From Candidatus Bathyarchaeota archaeon (GTDB taxonomy: Archaea; Thermoproteota; Bathyarchaeia; Bathyarchaeales; Bathycorpusculaceae): a stretch of DNA of 50,334 nt. Positions within the stretch are counted from its first letter, which is position 1. The number at the start of each line of letters is the position of its first letter. The notes under the pieces were generated by a model that worked only from the letters and a program-made list of their open reading frames with translations, had not been told where the DNA came from and did not search any database. The translations under genes were made by a program, and so were the position numbers. The DNA lies in contig JALHSQ010000173.1 in NCBI GenBank assembly GCA_022865885.1, positions 1 to 50,334 on the forward strand. Direction: 5' to 3'. Positions 15,829 through 25,088 of the stretch are shown here, piece by piece.

Positions 15829-17073
15829 GTGGGGAAGACATTGGATTCTATTAATCTGTGCATGATAGCCCCAGAATTCTTTCCGGTCTGGGGAGGTACA
15901 GGATCTTACACAGTTGAATTGCTGAAGTTTTTGCCCAGAAACGTCAACATTCATGTGGTGACACTAAGACGGACAATATCTGGAATGTCCCGAAGCGGAT
16001 CTACAAATGTAGGCATTAAATCAGTCATAAGTAGACCTGTAGAAGTTCATTATTTGTCATCTTCCAACGAAACATTCTTCTATAACCTTCCCTTCCAAAT
16101 GGCGTGCTTGAAGGAGATTCCTTCCCTACACAAGCATTACGAATTCGGCATCATACATTCGCATCTTGTCCACATGCCAGATGTTCTTCTTCAATTGCTT
16201 CATAGAATCAACGTTCCCACGGTGGTGACGATACATGGTACAATTCAAATGCTGAGAAACCATGCTTTATTGGCTCGCTCGCTGTTCAGCGATTTGGAAT
16301 CAGGTGAGAGGAGTACACTATATCTTTATCCAATAATTAAGCTGCTTCAACAGAACTATGTAAAACATATTTCGAGGTTCATCGCTGTTTCTAATGTCAC
16401 CAAAGAAATGGCTGTAAAGCATCTGAGGGTGAAACCAGAAGCAATTGACACAGTATACAATGGTGTTGACGTTGACATATTTCGTCCAAGTGAAAAAAAT
16501 GGGGCAGAAGAGAAGTACTTGGAGCCTACGGTTGTGTATGTTGGTCGGATGATAAGTAAGAAAGGAATACATACTCTGATTAAGGCTATGCCGGAAGTCA
16601 TACGACGTATTCCTCGGGCACGCTTTCTATTTGTTGGAGGTGGAGACATACCAATGTTTAATGAACTGGTCAAGAAGATGGGGATCCCCGAAAGAAACTT
16701 TGCTTTTGTGGGGCACGTAGGCTACTTCGAGCGACCAAAGATTCTGCGAGAAGCCACAGTTTTCGTGAATCCTTCTATCTTCGAGAATTGCTCGTTGAGC
16801 ATTCTTGAAGCAATGAGCTGCGGGGCGGCTGTCGTCGCCACCAATTCCGGAGGAAACCCTGAGATAATTAAGCATGGAAATAATGGTTTATTGGTGCCCA
16901 TAGCTAACCATCTAGAACTGGCCAAAACAGTGATTTCGCTAATAGAAGATGATAATCTCAACAAGAAGATTGGCAAGGAAGCACGCAGAACTGTCGAGAA
17001 ATCATTCACCTCAGAAAGATGTGCAAGAGAAACATGTGAAATCTATGGGCAGATTCTTGCTGGTAGATCGTAG
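15829..17073 (+). CDS. Family 4 glycosyltransferase
   Basis: The 414-residue GT-B protein has the N-terminal glycine-rich loop P-V-W-G-G-T-G-S-Y, the acceptor-site H-S-H-L-V-H region, V-V-Y-V-G-R-M-I-S-K-K-G-I at the start of the C-terminal domain, and the donor-binding E-x7-E motif in F-E-N-C-S-L-S-I-L-E-A-M. All family elements are present. It would transfer a sugar from a nucleotide donor in the cytoplasm to a lipid-linked glycan. Start is the GTG at 15829; the internal ATG at residue 12 is also possible. It is the first of three successive GT4 genes. Confidence 0.92.
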   Translation: MGKTLDSINLCMIAPEFFPVWGGTGSYTVELLKFLPRNVNIHVVTLRRTISGMSRSGSTNVGIKSVISRPVEVHYLSSSNETFFYNLPFQMACLKEIPSLHKHYEFGIIHSHLVHMPDVLLQLLHRINVPTVVTIHGTIQMLRNHALLARSLFSDLESGERSTLYLYPIIKLLQQNYVKHISRFIAVSNVTKEMAVKHLRVKPEAIDTVYNGVDVDIFRPSEKNGAEEKYLEPTVVYVGRMISKKGIHTLIKAMPEVIRRIPRARFLFVGGGDIPMFNELVKKMGIPERNFAFVGHVGYFERPKILREATVFVNPSIFENCSLSILEAMSCGAAVVATNSGGNPEIIKHGNNGLLVPIANHLELAKTVISLIEDDNLNKKIGKEARRTVEKSFTSERCARETCEIYGQILAGRS

Positions 17074-17137
17074 TCTGATTTCTTGTTTGGCAATGTCAGT
17101 GCGTTGGAAGGTTCTCTACTGAGGCGCTTGTTTCGAA

Positions 17138-18406
17138 TTGACTGTCGGAGTGAATCAAATGCCGACTTCCAATAGCGAACTGATCAAAATCCTCCTAGTA
17201 CTCGGTCCGTTCGTTGGTATGAATCCAGACTTGTTAGCCAAAAAACTGAATGAGATATCAGTAAAAATGGACGATCATTGGAAGCTCTTTGCGATTACCA
17301 GTCATCCAATCAGTCAAGTAAGCTCATCTTGTACTCTAGAGTTTCATATAGTACGCCTGTTAGGCTCCCCAAAGAGTCTTGCAAGTCGGGTTTTCTATCT
17401 CCTTGGTTGCATTCGCAGAGGCGTTGGCCTTGTCAAAAAGGAGGATATTCAAGTCATAACACAGCATGACGGTCACTTGGAATACGGCATCGTTGCATAC
17501 GTTATCAGCAAGCTAACGCACAGGAAATGCTTGATAAGAATAAACGAAGACACTCTGATACCTTTCATTTTCTTCCTGAAGGACTCACAGAATTTCCTTT
17601 TCAGAAGCAAAACTATCTTGTGGATTATTGCCTTCGGTTATAGAAGTCTAGAGCGTTCTTTCCTGAAGCGTGTTGATTGGATAATAACGCATGGTCCAAT
17701 GGATTACCAAGAGATAAAGAAGATCAATAATAGAATCACGTTTGTGCCACTTTGGGTTGATACAAAGAAATTTAGGCGCCTTGATGAAGAATACGTGCAA
17801 AGATCGAAAAAGGAATTGGCGATATCCAAGGATATGCGAATTCTTCTCTTCGTCGGAAGACTTCATCCGGAAAAGGGTGTTGTAACTCTCCTACGAGCAT
17901 TGAAAACACTGAAGGATAAGAGGCTCACTCTCTTGTTGGTGTACTCTTTTTCCGAGTATAAGCGAGAATACCAAAACCTAGCTGAACAGCTAGGGATATC
18001 TGATCAAGTACGTTTCATCGGGTACATTCCCAATGACGATATGCCCAAGTATTATAATTTAGCAGATTTGTACATATTACCTTCGTTGAGAGAGGAATGG
18101 TCAAACACCATCATGGAGGCGATGGCCTGCAGGACTCCAGTCATCGCTTCGGATACTGGAAGCAACCCCTATTTGGTCATGGAAAAGAAAACAGGCTTCT
18201 TGGTCCATCCAAACGATTCGAACGGTTTGGCTCAGCAAATAAGATTCGTGCTAGACCACCCCGACGCCAGCAAATGCGTAACCGAAGCGGCAGCGTGCGA
18301 AATCACGCAATATGACAAGAATACGATTGGTGACGCATACAAAACAGTCGTCATCAGCTTGGCAAAATCGCAGAAGGAAGCTAAGTCGATGATGACGCAG
18401 GTTTAA
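17138..18406 (+). CDS. Family 4 glycosyltransferase
   Basis: The 422-residue GT-B protein shows L-L-F-V-G-R-L-H-P-E-K-G-V at the start of the nucleotide-sugar domain and the E-x7-E motif in L-R-E-E-W-S-N-T-I-M-E-A-M. The N-terminal domain is divergent from the other two GT4 proteins and lacks an obvious G-G loop, so acceptor specificity is probably different. It begins 64 bases after the preceding GT4 gene. An alternative start is the ATG at residue 8. The sugar transferred cannot be read from the sequence. Confidence 0.9.
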   Translation: MTVGVNQMPTSNSELIKILLVLGPFVGMNPDLLAKKLNEISVKMDDHWKLFAITSHPISQVSSSCTLEFHIVRLLGSPKSLASRVFYLLGCIRRGVGLVKKEDIQVITQHDGHLEYGIVAYVISKLTHRKCLIRINEDTLIPFIFFLKDSQNFLFRSKTILWIIAFGYRSLERSFLKRVDWIITHGPMDYQEIKKINNRITFVPLWVDTKKFRRLDEEYVQRSKKELAISKDMRILLFVGRLHPEKGVVTLLRALKTLKDKRLTLLLVYSFSEYKREYQNLAEQLGISDQVRFIGYIPNDDMPKYYNLADLYILPSLREEWSNTIMEAMACRTPVIASDTGSNPYLVMEKKTGFLVHPNDSNGLAQQIRFVLDHPDASKCVTEAAACEITQYDKNTIGDAYKTVVISLAKSQKEAKSMMTQV

Positions 18407-18587
18407 ATAGAAAACAATACACGATTTGATCTCCTTATGTATTCTGTATGGTCAAATCGATAGGGTGAATGTGGAAAAAGGCATCCGTTAGCTCAGTTTA
18501 TGAGATTATGATCCTATTTGATCTTGTTGTAGTTTTCCCGATGGAATCGCCGTTATGGTTTGAAAAACACAGAATACCAGCAGTGTC

Positions 18588-19688
18588 ATGAAAATGAAAG
18601 TTTTGATGATATGCCCCAGTCTAACGCCGAGATTAGGTGGGGGAATAGCTTCTGTAGTAAATAACATAGTCAAGTTTACCCATCAAAAGGTAGACTACAC
18701 TCTAGTGAGCAAGTATGACCGTAGCGAATTACAAGAAATACGCGATCTCTATCCTTTTCCCGTGAAGATTGTTTTGGTGAAGGAGTTCAGCGAATATGTG
18801 AGCATGTTCCTCTCAAGGAGGATTGATTTTGAAATCATCCATTTTCACGGAATGAATCGTCTTAGTCTTTTCCCCATTCTGGCACGTTTGTCTAGAGGTT
18901 TTCGGGGGTCCATCATCTACTCTCACCACATCGCCATTGATCAACTCATGAGTGGAGCAAAACTGGTCTGTGCTAGGGTTCTTTTTGAGATGGTGAGTCC
19001 AACATGGGAAAAGGTTATAGTGAATTCGCGTTTTTGTGCAGACGAACTCAGTCGATCCAACCGTTTGGCAAACAGAACAATCGTGATACCAAACGGAATA
19101 GACGTGGGATCCGTTGAAAGAGTACTCCCATTGAGTCTTGAGGGCGATCCAGCAATCGTTTACGTAGGCCATCTAATTAAGCTGAAGGGCATTGACATTC
19201 TTCTCAAGGCATTTAGTTCATTAGCTCATAAATCAGAGGCAGTGAATGCTCATCTGCACGTGGTAGGATCTGGTGACCTTGATAAAGCCTGCAAGAACTA
19301 CGCAAAACGCATCGGTTTGTCCAACAGGATCCATTTTTGGGGGCCTACTTCGCATGATCATGCATTGAGAATTTTGCGGGGATCTGACATGTTTGTTCTT
19401 CCATCTCGCTACGAGAATTCTCCAATAGTGCTACTGGAAGCAATGGCTGCTGCGAAGCCAATCATTGCCACGAATGTCGGGGGAATTCCAGAAGTTGCAA
19501 AAGATGGGGTCAATGGAATCCTGGTGAGACCCTCAATTTCAGAAATGTCTAAAGCAGTACTGTATCTAATCAGAAACAAGAAACTCGCAAAGAACATGAG
19601 TTTCAACAACTCCAGAGATGTTAGGGTGTTCTCGTGGGAAAACATAGCTCATAAGTATGTTTCTTTGTATGAAGATGCCAAGAACTAA
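18588..19688 (+). CDS. Family 4 glycosyltransferase
   Basis: The 366-residue GT-B protein has P-R-L-G-G-G-I-A-S-V-V-N-N-I (acceptor-side glycine loop), I-I-H-F-H-G, I-V-Y-V-G-H-L-I-K-L-K-G-I, and E-x7-E in R-Y-E-N-S-P-I-V-L-L-E-A-M. These are the classical features of WaaG/PimA-like enzymes. A 181-base gap separates it from the upstream GT4 gene and it is followed after 14 bases by the polytopic membrane protein, with which it is likely cotranscribed. Confidence 0.92.
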   Translation: MKMKVLMICPSLTPRLGGGIASVVNNIVKFTHQKVDYTLVSKYDRSELQEIRDLYPFPVKIVLVKEFSEYVSMFLSRRIDFEIIHFHGMNRLSLFPILARLSRGFRGSIIYSHHIAIDQLMSGAKLVCARVLFEMVSPTWEKVIVNSRFCADELSRSNRLANRTIVIPNGIDVGSVERVLPLSLEGDPAIVYVGHLIKLKGIDILLKAFSSLAHKSEAVNAHLHVVGSGDLDKACKNYAKRIGLSNRIHFWGPTSHDHALRILRGSDMFVLPSRYENSPIVLLEAMAAAKPIIATNVGGIPEVAKDGVNGILVRPSISEMSKAVLYLIRNKKLAKNMSFNNSRDVRVFSWENIAHKYVSLYEDAKN

Positions 19689-19702
19689 CGGAGTCGCGTT
19701 CG

Positions 19703-21349
19703 GTGGGGATCCACACGATTAGCAAGAAGAGATTCGGGCTATTGGCGGCACTCATCTGTAGTATGATCGGCTACTACGGTTGCGCAGTCGTATTGCGGTT
19801 TGGGGTAGCCGTTCCAGCGATTCTTTACTGGCTTTTCTTTCTGGCGATACCTGGTATCTCTCTTCTTCTGATATCTGACAACGAAGCTTTCAATGTAATA
19901 CTTCTCGTGTTGAATTCGCTTTCTGTGTATTCAATTTTCTTTCTGCAAAATACAACGTGGTATCCTGCAAGTAGAGACTGTCAATACGATCTGCAAATCG
20001 TTTCCCTGATATACAGGAATGCAGTTTGGTTTCCCGGAATGGGTACAGGTTTCAGTTCCGCAGCAAGTCTAACTCCTGCAATCCACTTTTTTCTAGCTTC
20101 ATTATCTATTGTCACAGGTGTACAGCCGTATCAAGCAATGTTCCTTATCCCATGGCTTAAGGGAGTAGGCATTGCTCTGTTCTTCTACTTGCTTGCCCGA
20201 GAGGTTCTACCCAATGTGCAGATGGTTTTTCTAGCGTCGATGACCTATTTGGGCACATTCTGGTACATGGATGCCCCTCACCGTCAACTATTCGCCGAGA
20301 TATTGTTTATTGGTATTTTATGGATTTATTTCAGCAGAAAAAAGGTTCTTGAACTGAGAATAGTCTTGATATTATTCATGCTTATTCTTACTATGTCACA
20401 CCATTTCACTTCATACGTTTTTCTCCTTCTTGCGGTCGCATTATATATTTTCGACCGCGAGAGAAGAAGCAAGATGCCGCATTTCGTACTGCCACTAACA
20501 ATTGTTCTTTTCTGGGTGAGCTTCGTTTCTTTCGAAGTGACGTATAAGTATGGAGTCTCGTTTTTTGAAGGTTTACAGGAAGTCTTGGGTTGGAATTTTC
20601 CGAAAGCTCCAAGTTTTGTGGCAACAACAATCTTTTATACTCCTTTTGAAAGCGTCCTTGTTTTCCTGAATCCACTTCTGATAAGTTTGCTGGCTTTCCC
20701 ATTTTTCTTGAAGGAAATCCGTTCTAGAAGACAGAATTCTCTTGTGGCAACGACTCTTGTGTTGGGAGCATTGCTTATGCTTGCCTTGCTTCTCTACGTA
20801 ATCAATGCTGCAATGGGGACTGCATTTCTAAGAATATGGGACTTTGTATATATTCCGTTCTCCATTTGGTCTTGCCTTTTTCTTTGGAAGGTATTCAGAA
20901 ATCCGAGAGTTCGCACGATAATTTCAGTTGCTTTAATCGTGATTCTATTCGCTTCTGCGAATCTTTCAAGTATGGAGAGCGGAATTAAAAAGTGGTACGT
21001 TTCTCCTGGATCAGTTGAGGCGTACATGTATTCTGATTCCATGGTCAATACCGCCCTTTGGTGTGGAGTAAATCTCAATGGGTCCATCTTGGGTGATCAC
21101 TTTGCGTATGACATAATTGGAACGTGGGGAAACATGGAGGTAGCTGGTTCTGCCTTTCAATATTGGTATCAAACAAAGGACGCTGGAGTCATCAATGCAT
21201 TTGACTACGTAATTATCTCGCCGAAGGATCAAACAACTTATCTTGACACATTTAGACAACCAATCGACCCCTTTGCACTCCTCCCTGCAAACATGAGTGT
21301 CGTATACAGCAGCGGTGATCTTATCGTATATCGTGGTCCGCATGGATAG
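19703..21349 (+). CDS. Polytopic membrane protein, glycosyltransferase-C-like candidate
   Basis: The 548-residue protein has about 11-12 transmembrane helices in residues 1-415, followed by an extracytoplasmic domain of about 130 residues (E-A-Y-M-Y-S-D through V-Y-R-G-P-H-G). This plan, together with the early luminal loop containing R-D-C-Q-Y-D, resembles archaeal GT-C/GT39-like enzymes that use dolichyl-phosphate sugars, and also some uncharacterised membrane families of surface-glycan loci. I see no diagnostic catalytic signature that settles it. The GTG start at 19703 follows the GT4 stop by 14 bases. Confidence 0.6.
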   Translation: MGIHTISKKRFGLLAALICSMIGYYGCAVVLRFGVAVPAILYWLFFLAIPGISLLLISDNEAFNVILLVLNSLSVYSIFFLQNTTWYPASRDCQYDLQIVSLIYRNAVWFPGMGTGFSSAASLTPAIHFFLASLSIVTGVQPYQAMFLIPWLKGVGIALFFYLLAREVLPNVQMVFLASMTYLGTFWYMDAPHRQLFAEILFIGILWIYFSRKKVLELRIVLILFMLILTMSHHFTSYVFLLLAVALYIFDRERRSKMPHFVLPLTIVLFWVSFVSFEVTYKYGVSFFEGLQEVLGWNFPKAPSFVATTIFYTPFESVLVFLNPLLISLLAFPFFLKEIRSRRQNSLVATTLVLGALLMLALLLYVINAAMGTAFLRIWDFVYIPFSIWSCLFLWKVFRNPRVRTIISVALIVILFASANLSSMESGIKKWYVSPGSVEAYMYSDSMVNTALWCGVNLNGSILGDHFAYDIIGTWGNMEVAGSAFQYWYQTKDAGVINAFDYVIISPKDQTTYLDTFRQPIDPFALLPANMSVVYSSGDLIVYRGPHG

Positions 21350-21688
21350 CTCGTGTTCAGAGTGAATGCATTTGCAGCAAGATCTATTTTCGTCGACTTG
21401 ATTTCAGACGCAAACGAGTTGTTTGAAGATTCTTGAAACGAATTCCTCAAAGGTTATACCGGAAATCCATTCTTGTTAAGTGAGGGCGCTCTGACTATGC
21501 GCCTGGTTGAATTAGCGATGTCAGGTCAGAGCGTGATATTCGCCACAGTTCGCTTCCTCATCCCAAGTAAACGACTAAGAAGAATTGCTTTTCTGTGAAT
21601 TCCATGCCTTCCATAGGTGATTTGACCGACAAGTTCTCATCTTCTATGTCGATTCCTTTGACAAAAAAAGTGTGCGCAACCTGATTGT
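21350..21688. other. 339-base interval between convergent genes
   Basis: The region separates the stop codons of the plus-strand membrane protein and the minus-strand glycosidase candidate. I see no gene, tRNA or strong hairpin; it presumably holds both terminators. Confidence 0.3.
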
Positions 21689-22960
21689 TCATTCACCGAA
21701 CAGAATAGTTCCTGTATGATTGTCCAGAGTGATATTGGAGATAATGTCTCCATTCAGAGTTCTGTAATCTTGATCCAACAAAACGTAGTAGGAAGAGTTT
21801 GAAGGGTTTACCAAAACCTTACCATTCGCGAAATCTCTTGCATATATCGACTGGTAGACGTGGTATTCATCGATAGGGGAACCTAGTGCTTTTGCTTGGT
21901 CAAATATGGAGTAGTAGCCTTTTGAATTGTCCGAACTCCAATAGTCACCAAAGCCAAAAGAGGTTCTGCTGCCTTCCAAGGCCATGAGATAAGACGAAAA
22001 GCAATACATCAGAATTCTGTTAACCATTTCACTTGTAGGTTCTTGACCGTATAGCTCAGAGAATCCTGCGTCTATCATGACGTATCTATTCTTAACGCTT
22101 GTGGTTCTGATTCTATCGACTTTTTCAGTCCAATGTATATACTCATCGTGAAACTCAGAATAGGAATACCAATCAGGGTGGATGAATTCTTCATCCATTT
22201 TGCCGTCACATGCATCAACATAACCATTATTGTCTCCAGTGTTTACTATAAGCAACTTGTTTCCTATCCGTTGCTTGACGTAGGTGATAAAACCTAACAT
22301 ATCATTATACCAACGATCCCCAATTGCTTTATCGATATGCACGTTTGTAACTGTCCAAGGATTCCACCATGAGTCAAGGAAGTCTCCACATGGAAGACTA
22401 TCCCAGACATCATCAGCAAATATTCCATCAATTGATGTTTCGGTGAGGATTCTTAAACACCAATTAGCGTAGAATTCACGCCATCCTGCACTTCCAACAT
22501 CCATTAAATACCAACCCCAAAACTTGTTTCGTACTCGATTGCCGTTCTTGTCATGTACAAACCAGTCTTCATGCTGGTTCACTACTTCCCAATTGAAGCC
22601 TTCAAGTTGCCCTGAGGCATCTGCATCCGTACCCATTGCATTTCTGTACACAATTATGATCAGATCTGTATTTCTGGATTTCATTCTCCTGAATCCATAG
22701 ATGCTCTGTTCGCTATAATGTGCGTCTACTAGGTCAAAGTGATTCGCTATGAAATCTGCTGTATCATTCGGGAAACCTCCGCTAAAACCATAGGCTACGA
22801 TATACTTGATTATTCTTCCTGGGTAGATAATCGTCCCAGTCAGGGTTATCTGACGACTAGAGGCATTGAGCGAGGAGCTAGCCACTAAGGGAAGAGGTTG
22901 TGTTGTGACTAGACATGCAACTGCTGAGACGACGAAAAGAAGGATTGTATTTTTCCTCAT
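21689..22960 (-). CDS. Secreted TIM-barrel glycoside-hydrolase candidate (GHL15-like)
   Basis: The 423-residue protein has a signal peptide (residues 1-28, ending near L-V-A-S-S) and a domain with the features of putative glycosidase family GHL15 and GH66/GH114-like barrels. These are W-G-W-Y-L-M-D-V-G-S-A-G-W-R-E-F-Y, I-D-G-I-F-A-D-D-V-W-D (paired acidic residues, possible catalytic or metal residues), L-L-I-V-N-T-G-D-N-N, and a conserved E-E-F-I-H in the second half. It probably acts outside the cell on surface or environmental polysaccharide. It is the only minus-strand gene inside the glycan region and has its own promoter region near 22,970-23,030. Confidence 0.7.
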   Translation of the reverse strand: MRKNTILLFVVSAVACLVTTQPLPLVASSSLNASSRQITLTGTIIYPGRIIKYIVAYGFSGGFPNDTADFIANHFDLVDAHYSEQSIYGFRRMKSRNTDLIIIVYRNAMGTDADASGQLEGFNWEVVNQHEDWFVHDKNGNRVRNKFWGWYLMDVGSAGWREFYANWCLRILTETSIDGIFADDVWDSLPCGDFLDSWWNPWTVTNVHIDKAIGDRWYNDMLGFITYVKQRIGNKLLIVNTGDNNGYVDACDGKMDEEFIHPDWYSYSEFHDEYIHWTEKVDRIRTTSVKNRYVMIDAGFSELYGQEPTSEMVNRILMYCFSSYLMALEGSRTSFGFGDYWSSDNSKGYYSIFDQAKALGSPIDEYHVYQSIYARDFANGKVLVNPSNSSYYVLLDQDYRTLNGDIISNITLDNHTGTILFGE

Positions 22961-23049
22961 TTTGCAGCCTCAGAGATTGTACTAGAATATTACCGCAACG
23001 AGTTTATTAAATCTTGTGTCACACGATACAATAAACATGCACGAAGGTT

Positions 23050-23832
23050 TTGGCGGATTTGAGCGTAGAAAGGGCAAACGACAAATATAGGTCATTTGTC
23101 TCACAGCTTTGTCATTACCTGGATTATTCTATTAAGAGTCGGACTTGCGCAGTGGAAAAGTATTCTCATAATCTCTATCGATGTGGACGTAGGCAGCAGG
23201 GAATTGGGAGTAATAAATCGCGGAGGGAACGACACAACATCATCGCTGGATTAACAGAGGATCGAGTTGGTGAGATCGAGGAGTTCGCTCTACCTCTCCT
23301 AGTTAGAATCTTTGATGTTTTCAGCATACCAGCCACTTTCGCTATAAGAGGACAGTTAACTGAAGTAGAAAACTCCGGTTTAGATATTCTATTGAAGAGT
23401 TCTATAAAGCATGACATTGGAGCACACGGATACTACCACAGAAAGTTCACAAGCCTCTCAGAGAAGGAAGCTGAGTATGAACTAGATCTGATTTCGAATG
23501 GTATGCAAAAGTTTGGCCTCGTTCCGAGGATTTTTGTCTTTCCTGCAAACTGCGTGGCTCATCTAAATCTGCTTGAGAAACATAACTACAGATGCTACAG
23601 AAGTCGTGGTGGTTTTCGCAAAGACTCTATGTGCATCGAGAAGAGAGGCTGTCTTTACAATATTCACCCGAGTCTATTCATCGATCACCATGCGAAATAT
23701 GCGTTTCTGCAAAGAATCCTTGACATATCCATTAAATACCAGTCGCTATTCCACATCTGGTTTCACTTATGGAAGCGCGCGCATTATCGGGGAAAACTTG
23801 ATTATCTCAGGTCTAGTGCCCAAAACTACTGA
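23050..23832 (+). pseudogene. Frameshifted polysaccharide-deacetylase-like gene
   Basis: Most of this frame is closely similar to the intact protein at 26302-27249: G-E-I-E-E-F-A-L-P, F-A-I-R-G-Q-L-T, H-G-Y-Y-H-R-K-F, V-F-P-A-N-C, F-H-I-W-F-H-L-W. The segment with the metal-binding D-V-D-V-G motif is in another frame (23162-23254, ending in TAA), so at least two indels are needed, one near 23160 and one near 23240-23255. The C-terminus is also lost after F-H-I-W-F-H-L-W. The gene is therefore most likely inactive, unless the indels are assembly errors. Confidence 0.7.
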
Positions 23833-24081
23833 AATCTTTACCAGAAAATTGTCTCCCTTAATAGCTTAAGCACAAGCTCATCTCATCTGCAGTCAAACAA
23901 ATAAGGATTCTTGAATACCGAATCACATGGTGAAATAGTCAAACCCTAGAAAAGCCTTCCTTGGGCAGAAAACTGCATCTCGGTATCTTCATACGCACAC
24001 TCAGTTCAAACCAATCATCCGCTAGCAAGTCAGGTTATCAGCATTTTCTGCAAATCGTGTACAAGGCCAGCAACTTTTAGT

Positions 24082-24603
24082 GCGTATGCTTGTTCCTAAA
24101 TTCGCTGAAGTGTAATAAGTTGAGTCCTGTACCTTTTTCGGGGTGATAGCGCGTATGCCTGTTCCTAAATTCGTTCGTGAGCTGGTTTGTGTCATAGGCT
24201 TGCTTGGTTCGTGGATGGCTGCATGGCTCTTGATGCTAGAATCATCGTCTATAGGGCATGAATCAACACGGTCGCGCCCTAGAGAGGGAATTCAGGAACA
24301 CGCTAGCGCGCAGAAAGGCGTGAAGGGCATCCTTAGGATTGATGGGAAATTCAAGAGTCACGGACCGCAAGAACAGAGAAGAGCCTTCAGAAAGCGCGTC
24401 GCGGTAGAACGCGTCTTCAGTCGACTCGAGAACCTCGCGGCTTTAACTCAACACAACCTGAGGGGACTGGCCAAAATAACGTTTCACTCCCAACTCTGCC
24501 TACTAGCCCTACTGCTAACAGCCCAAGCTGCGCTCAACACGCACAAACACGGCAAAACGAGAAGCATGAAGCGCTTCGCAAACTAGTTCAGGAACACGCA
24601 TGC
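24082..24603 (+). mobile_element. Degenerate insertion-sequence remnant
   Basis: A transposase fragment is bordered by related ends. The left end motif (GCGTATGCTTGTTCCTAAAT...) occurs at 24082-24104 and again, with one mismatch, at 24151-24173. An inverted, diverged copy lies at about 24578-24603 (reverse complement contains GCATGCGTGTTCCTGAA). The duplicated left end 69 bases apart suggests a nested insertion or an internal deletion. The element lies between a deacetylase pseudogene and a methyltransferase fragment. Confidence 0.55.
24143..24586 (+). pseudogene. Transposase fragment (IS4/IS5-like DDE C-terminus)
   Basis: The C-terminal half of the frame reads R-R-A-F-R-K-R-V-A-V-E-R-V-F-S-R-L-E-N-L followed by H-N-L-R-G-L-A-K-I-T-F-H and a hydrophobic helix. 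This is the usual end of IS4/IS5-type DDE transposases, including the final catalytic glutamate region. The first 60 residues do not look like transposase, most of the catalytic domain is missing, and the neighbouring frames are broken, so it is inactive. Confidence 0.65.
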
Positions 24604-24881
24604 ACGCTCTTCAACACATAACTGAGATTCGAGGATTATTTCGCGTAACAAAAGAGATATTGCGAATATTGAAACCAAGTGATAAAGCAATCTTGCTGGA
24701 ATGCATCACTGATATGAGAAGCGACAGAAATGTGATTTCACTGCCTAGATCTGCATGGGTCAAAATAATTGAAAAAACTGGTGGTAAAATTGAAACTGCT
24801 GAAAAACTCGACTATTCCAGAAAGGATGAGAAGGCTGGTATACTCTCTTCTGCATTAAGAAGGAAAAAACAGCTAATGTAA
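24600..24881 (+). pseudogene. C-terminal fragment of a class I SAM-dependent methyltransferase
   Basis: The 93 residues begin near I-R-G-L-F-R-V-T-K-E-I-L-R-I-L-K-P-S-D-K-A-I-L-L-E. This matches the strand 4-helix region (E-x-x-R-V-L-K-P-G-G) of Rossmann-type methyltransferases, and the usual C-terminal strands follow. The SAM-binding N-terminal half is absent and the frame starts inside the end of the IS remnant, which suggests the insertion truncated the gene. No N-terminal half is recognisable upstream of 24082. Confidence 0.55.
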
Positions 24882-25088
24882 TTTGGCGCAGAACCAAAGG
24901 AACGAAGATCTGCGCGAACAATTATAGTGTGCGCTTGAACAACGAATATGTGCAGATGTACTTTGGCTGGTAGCTGCTTCTGTATTCAGTTAATGCTTCA
25001 CTAGTGGAGAGGACCTAGCTAGTTGGTAATGCATCAAAATGCGAGTGGAACCATGTTTGCAGTTGTATTTGGAAGGAGTTAGAAGAAA

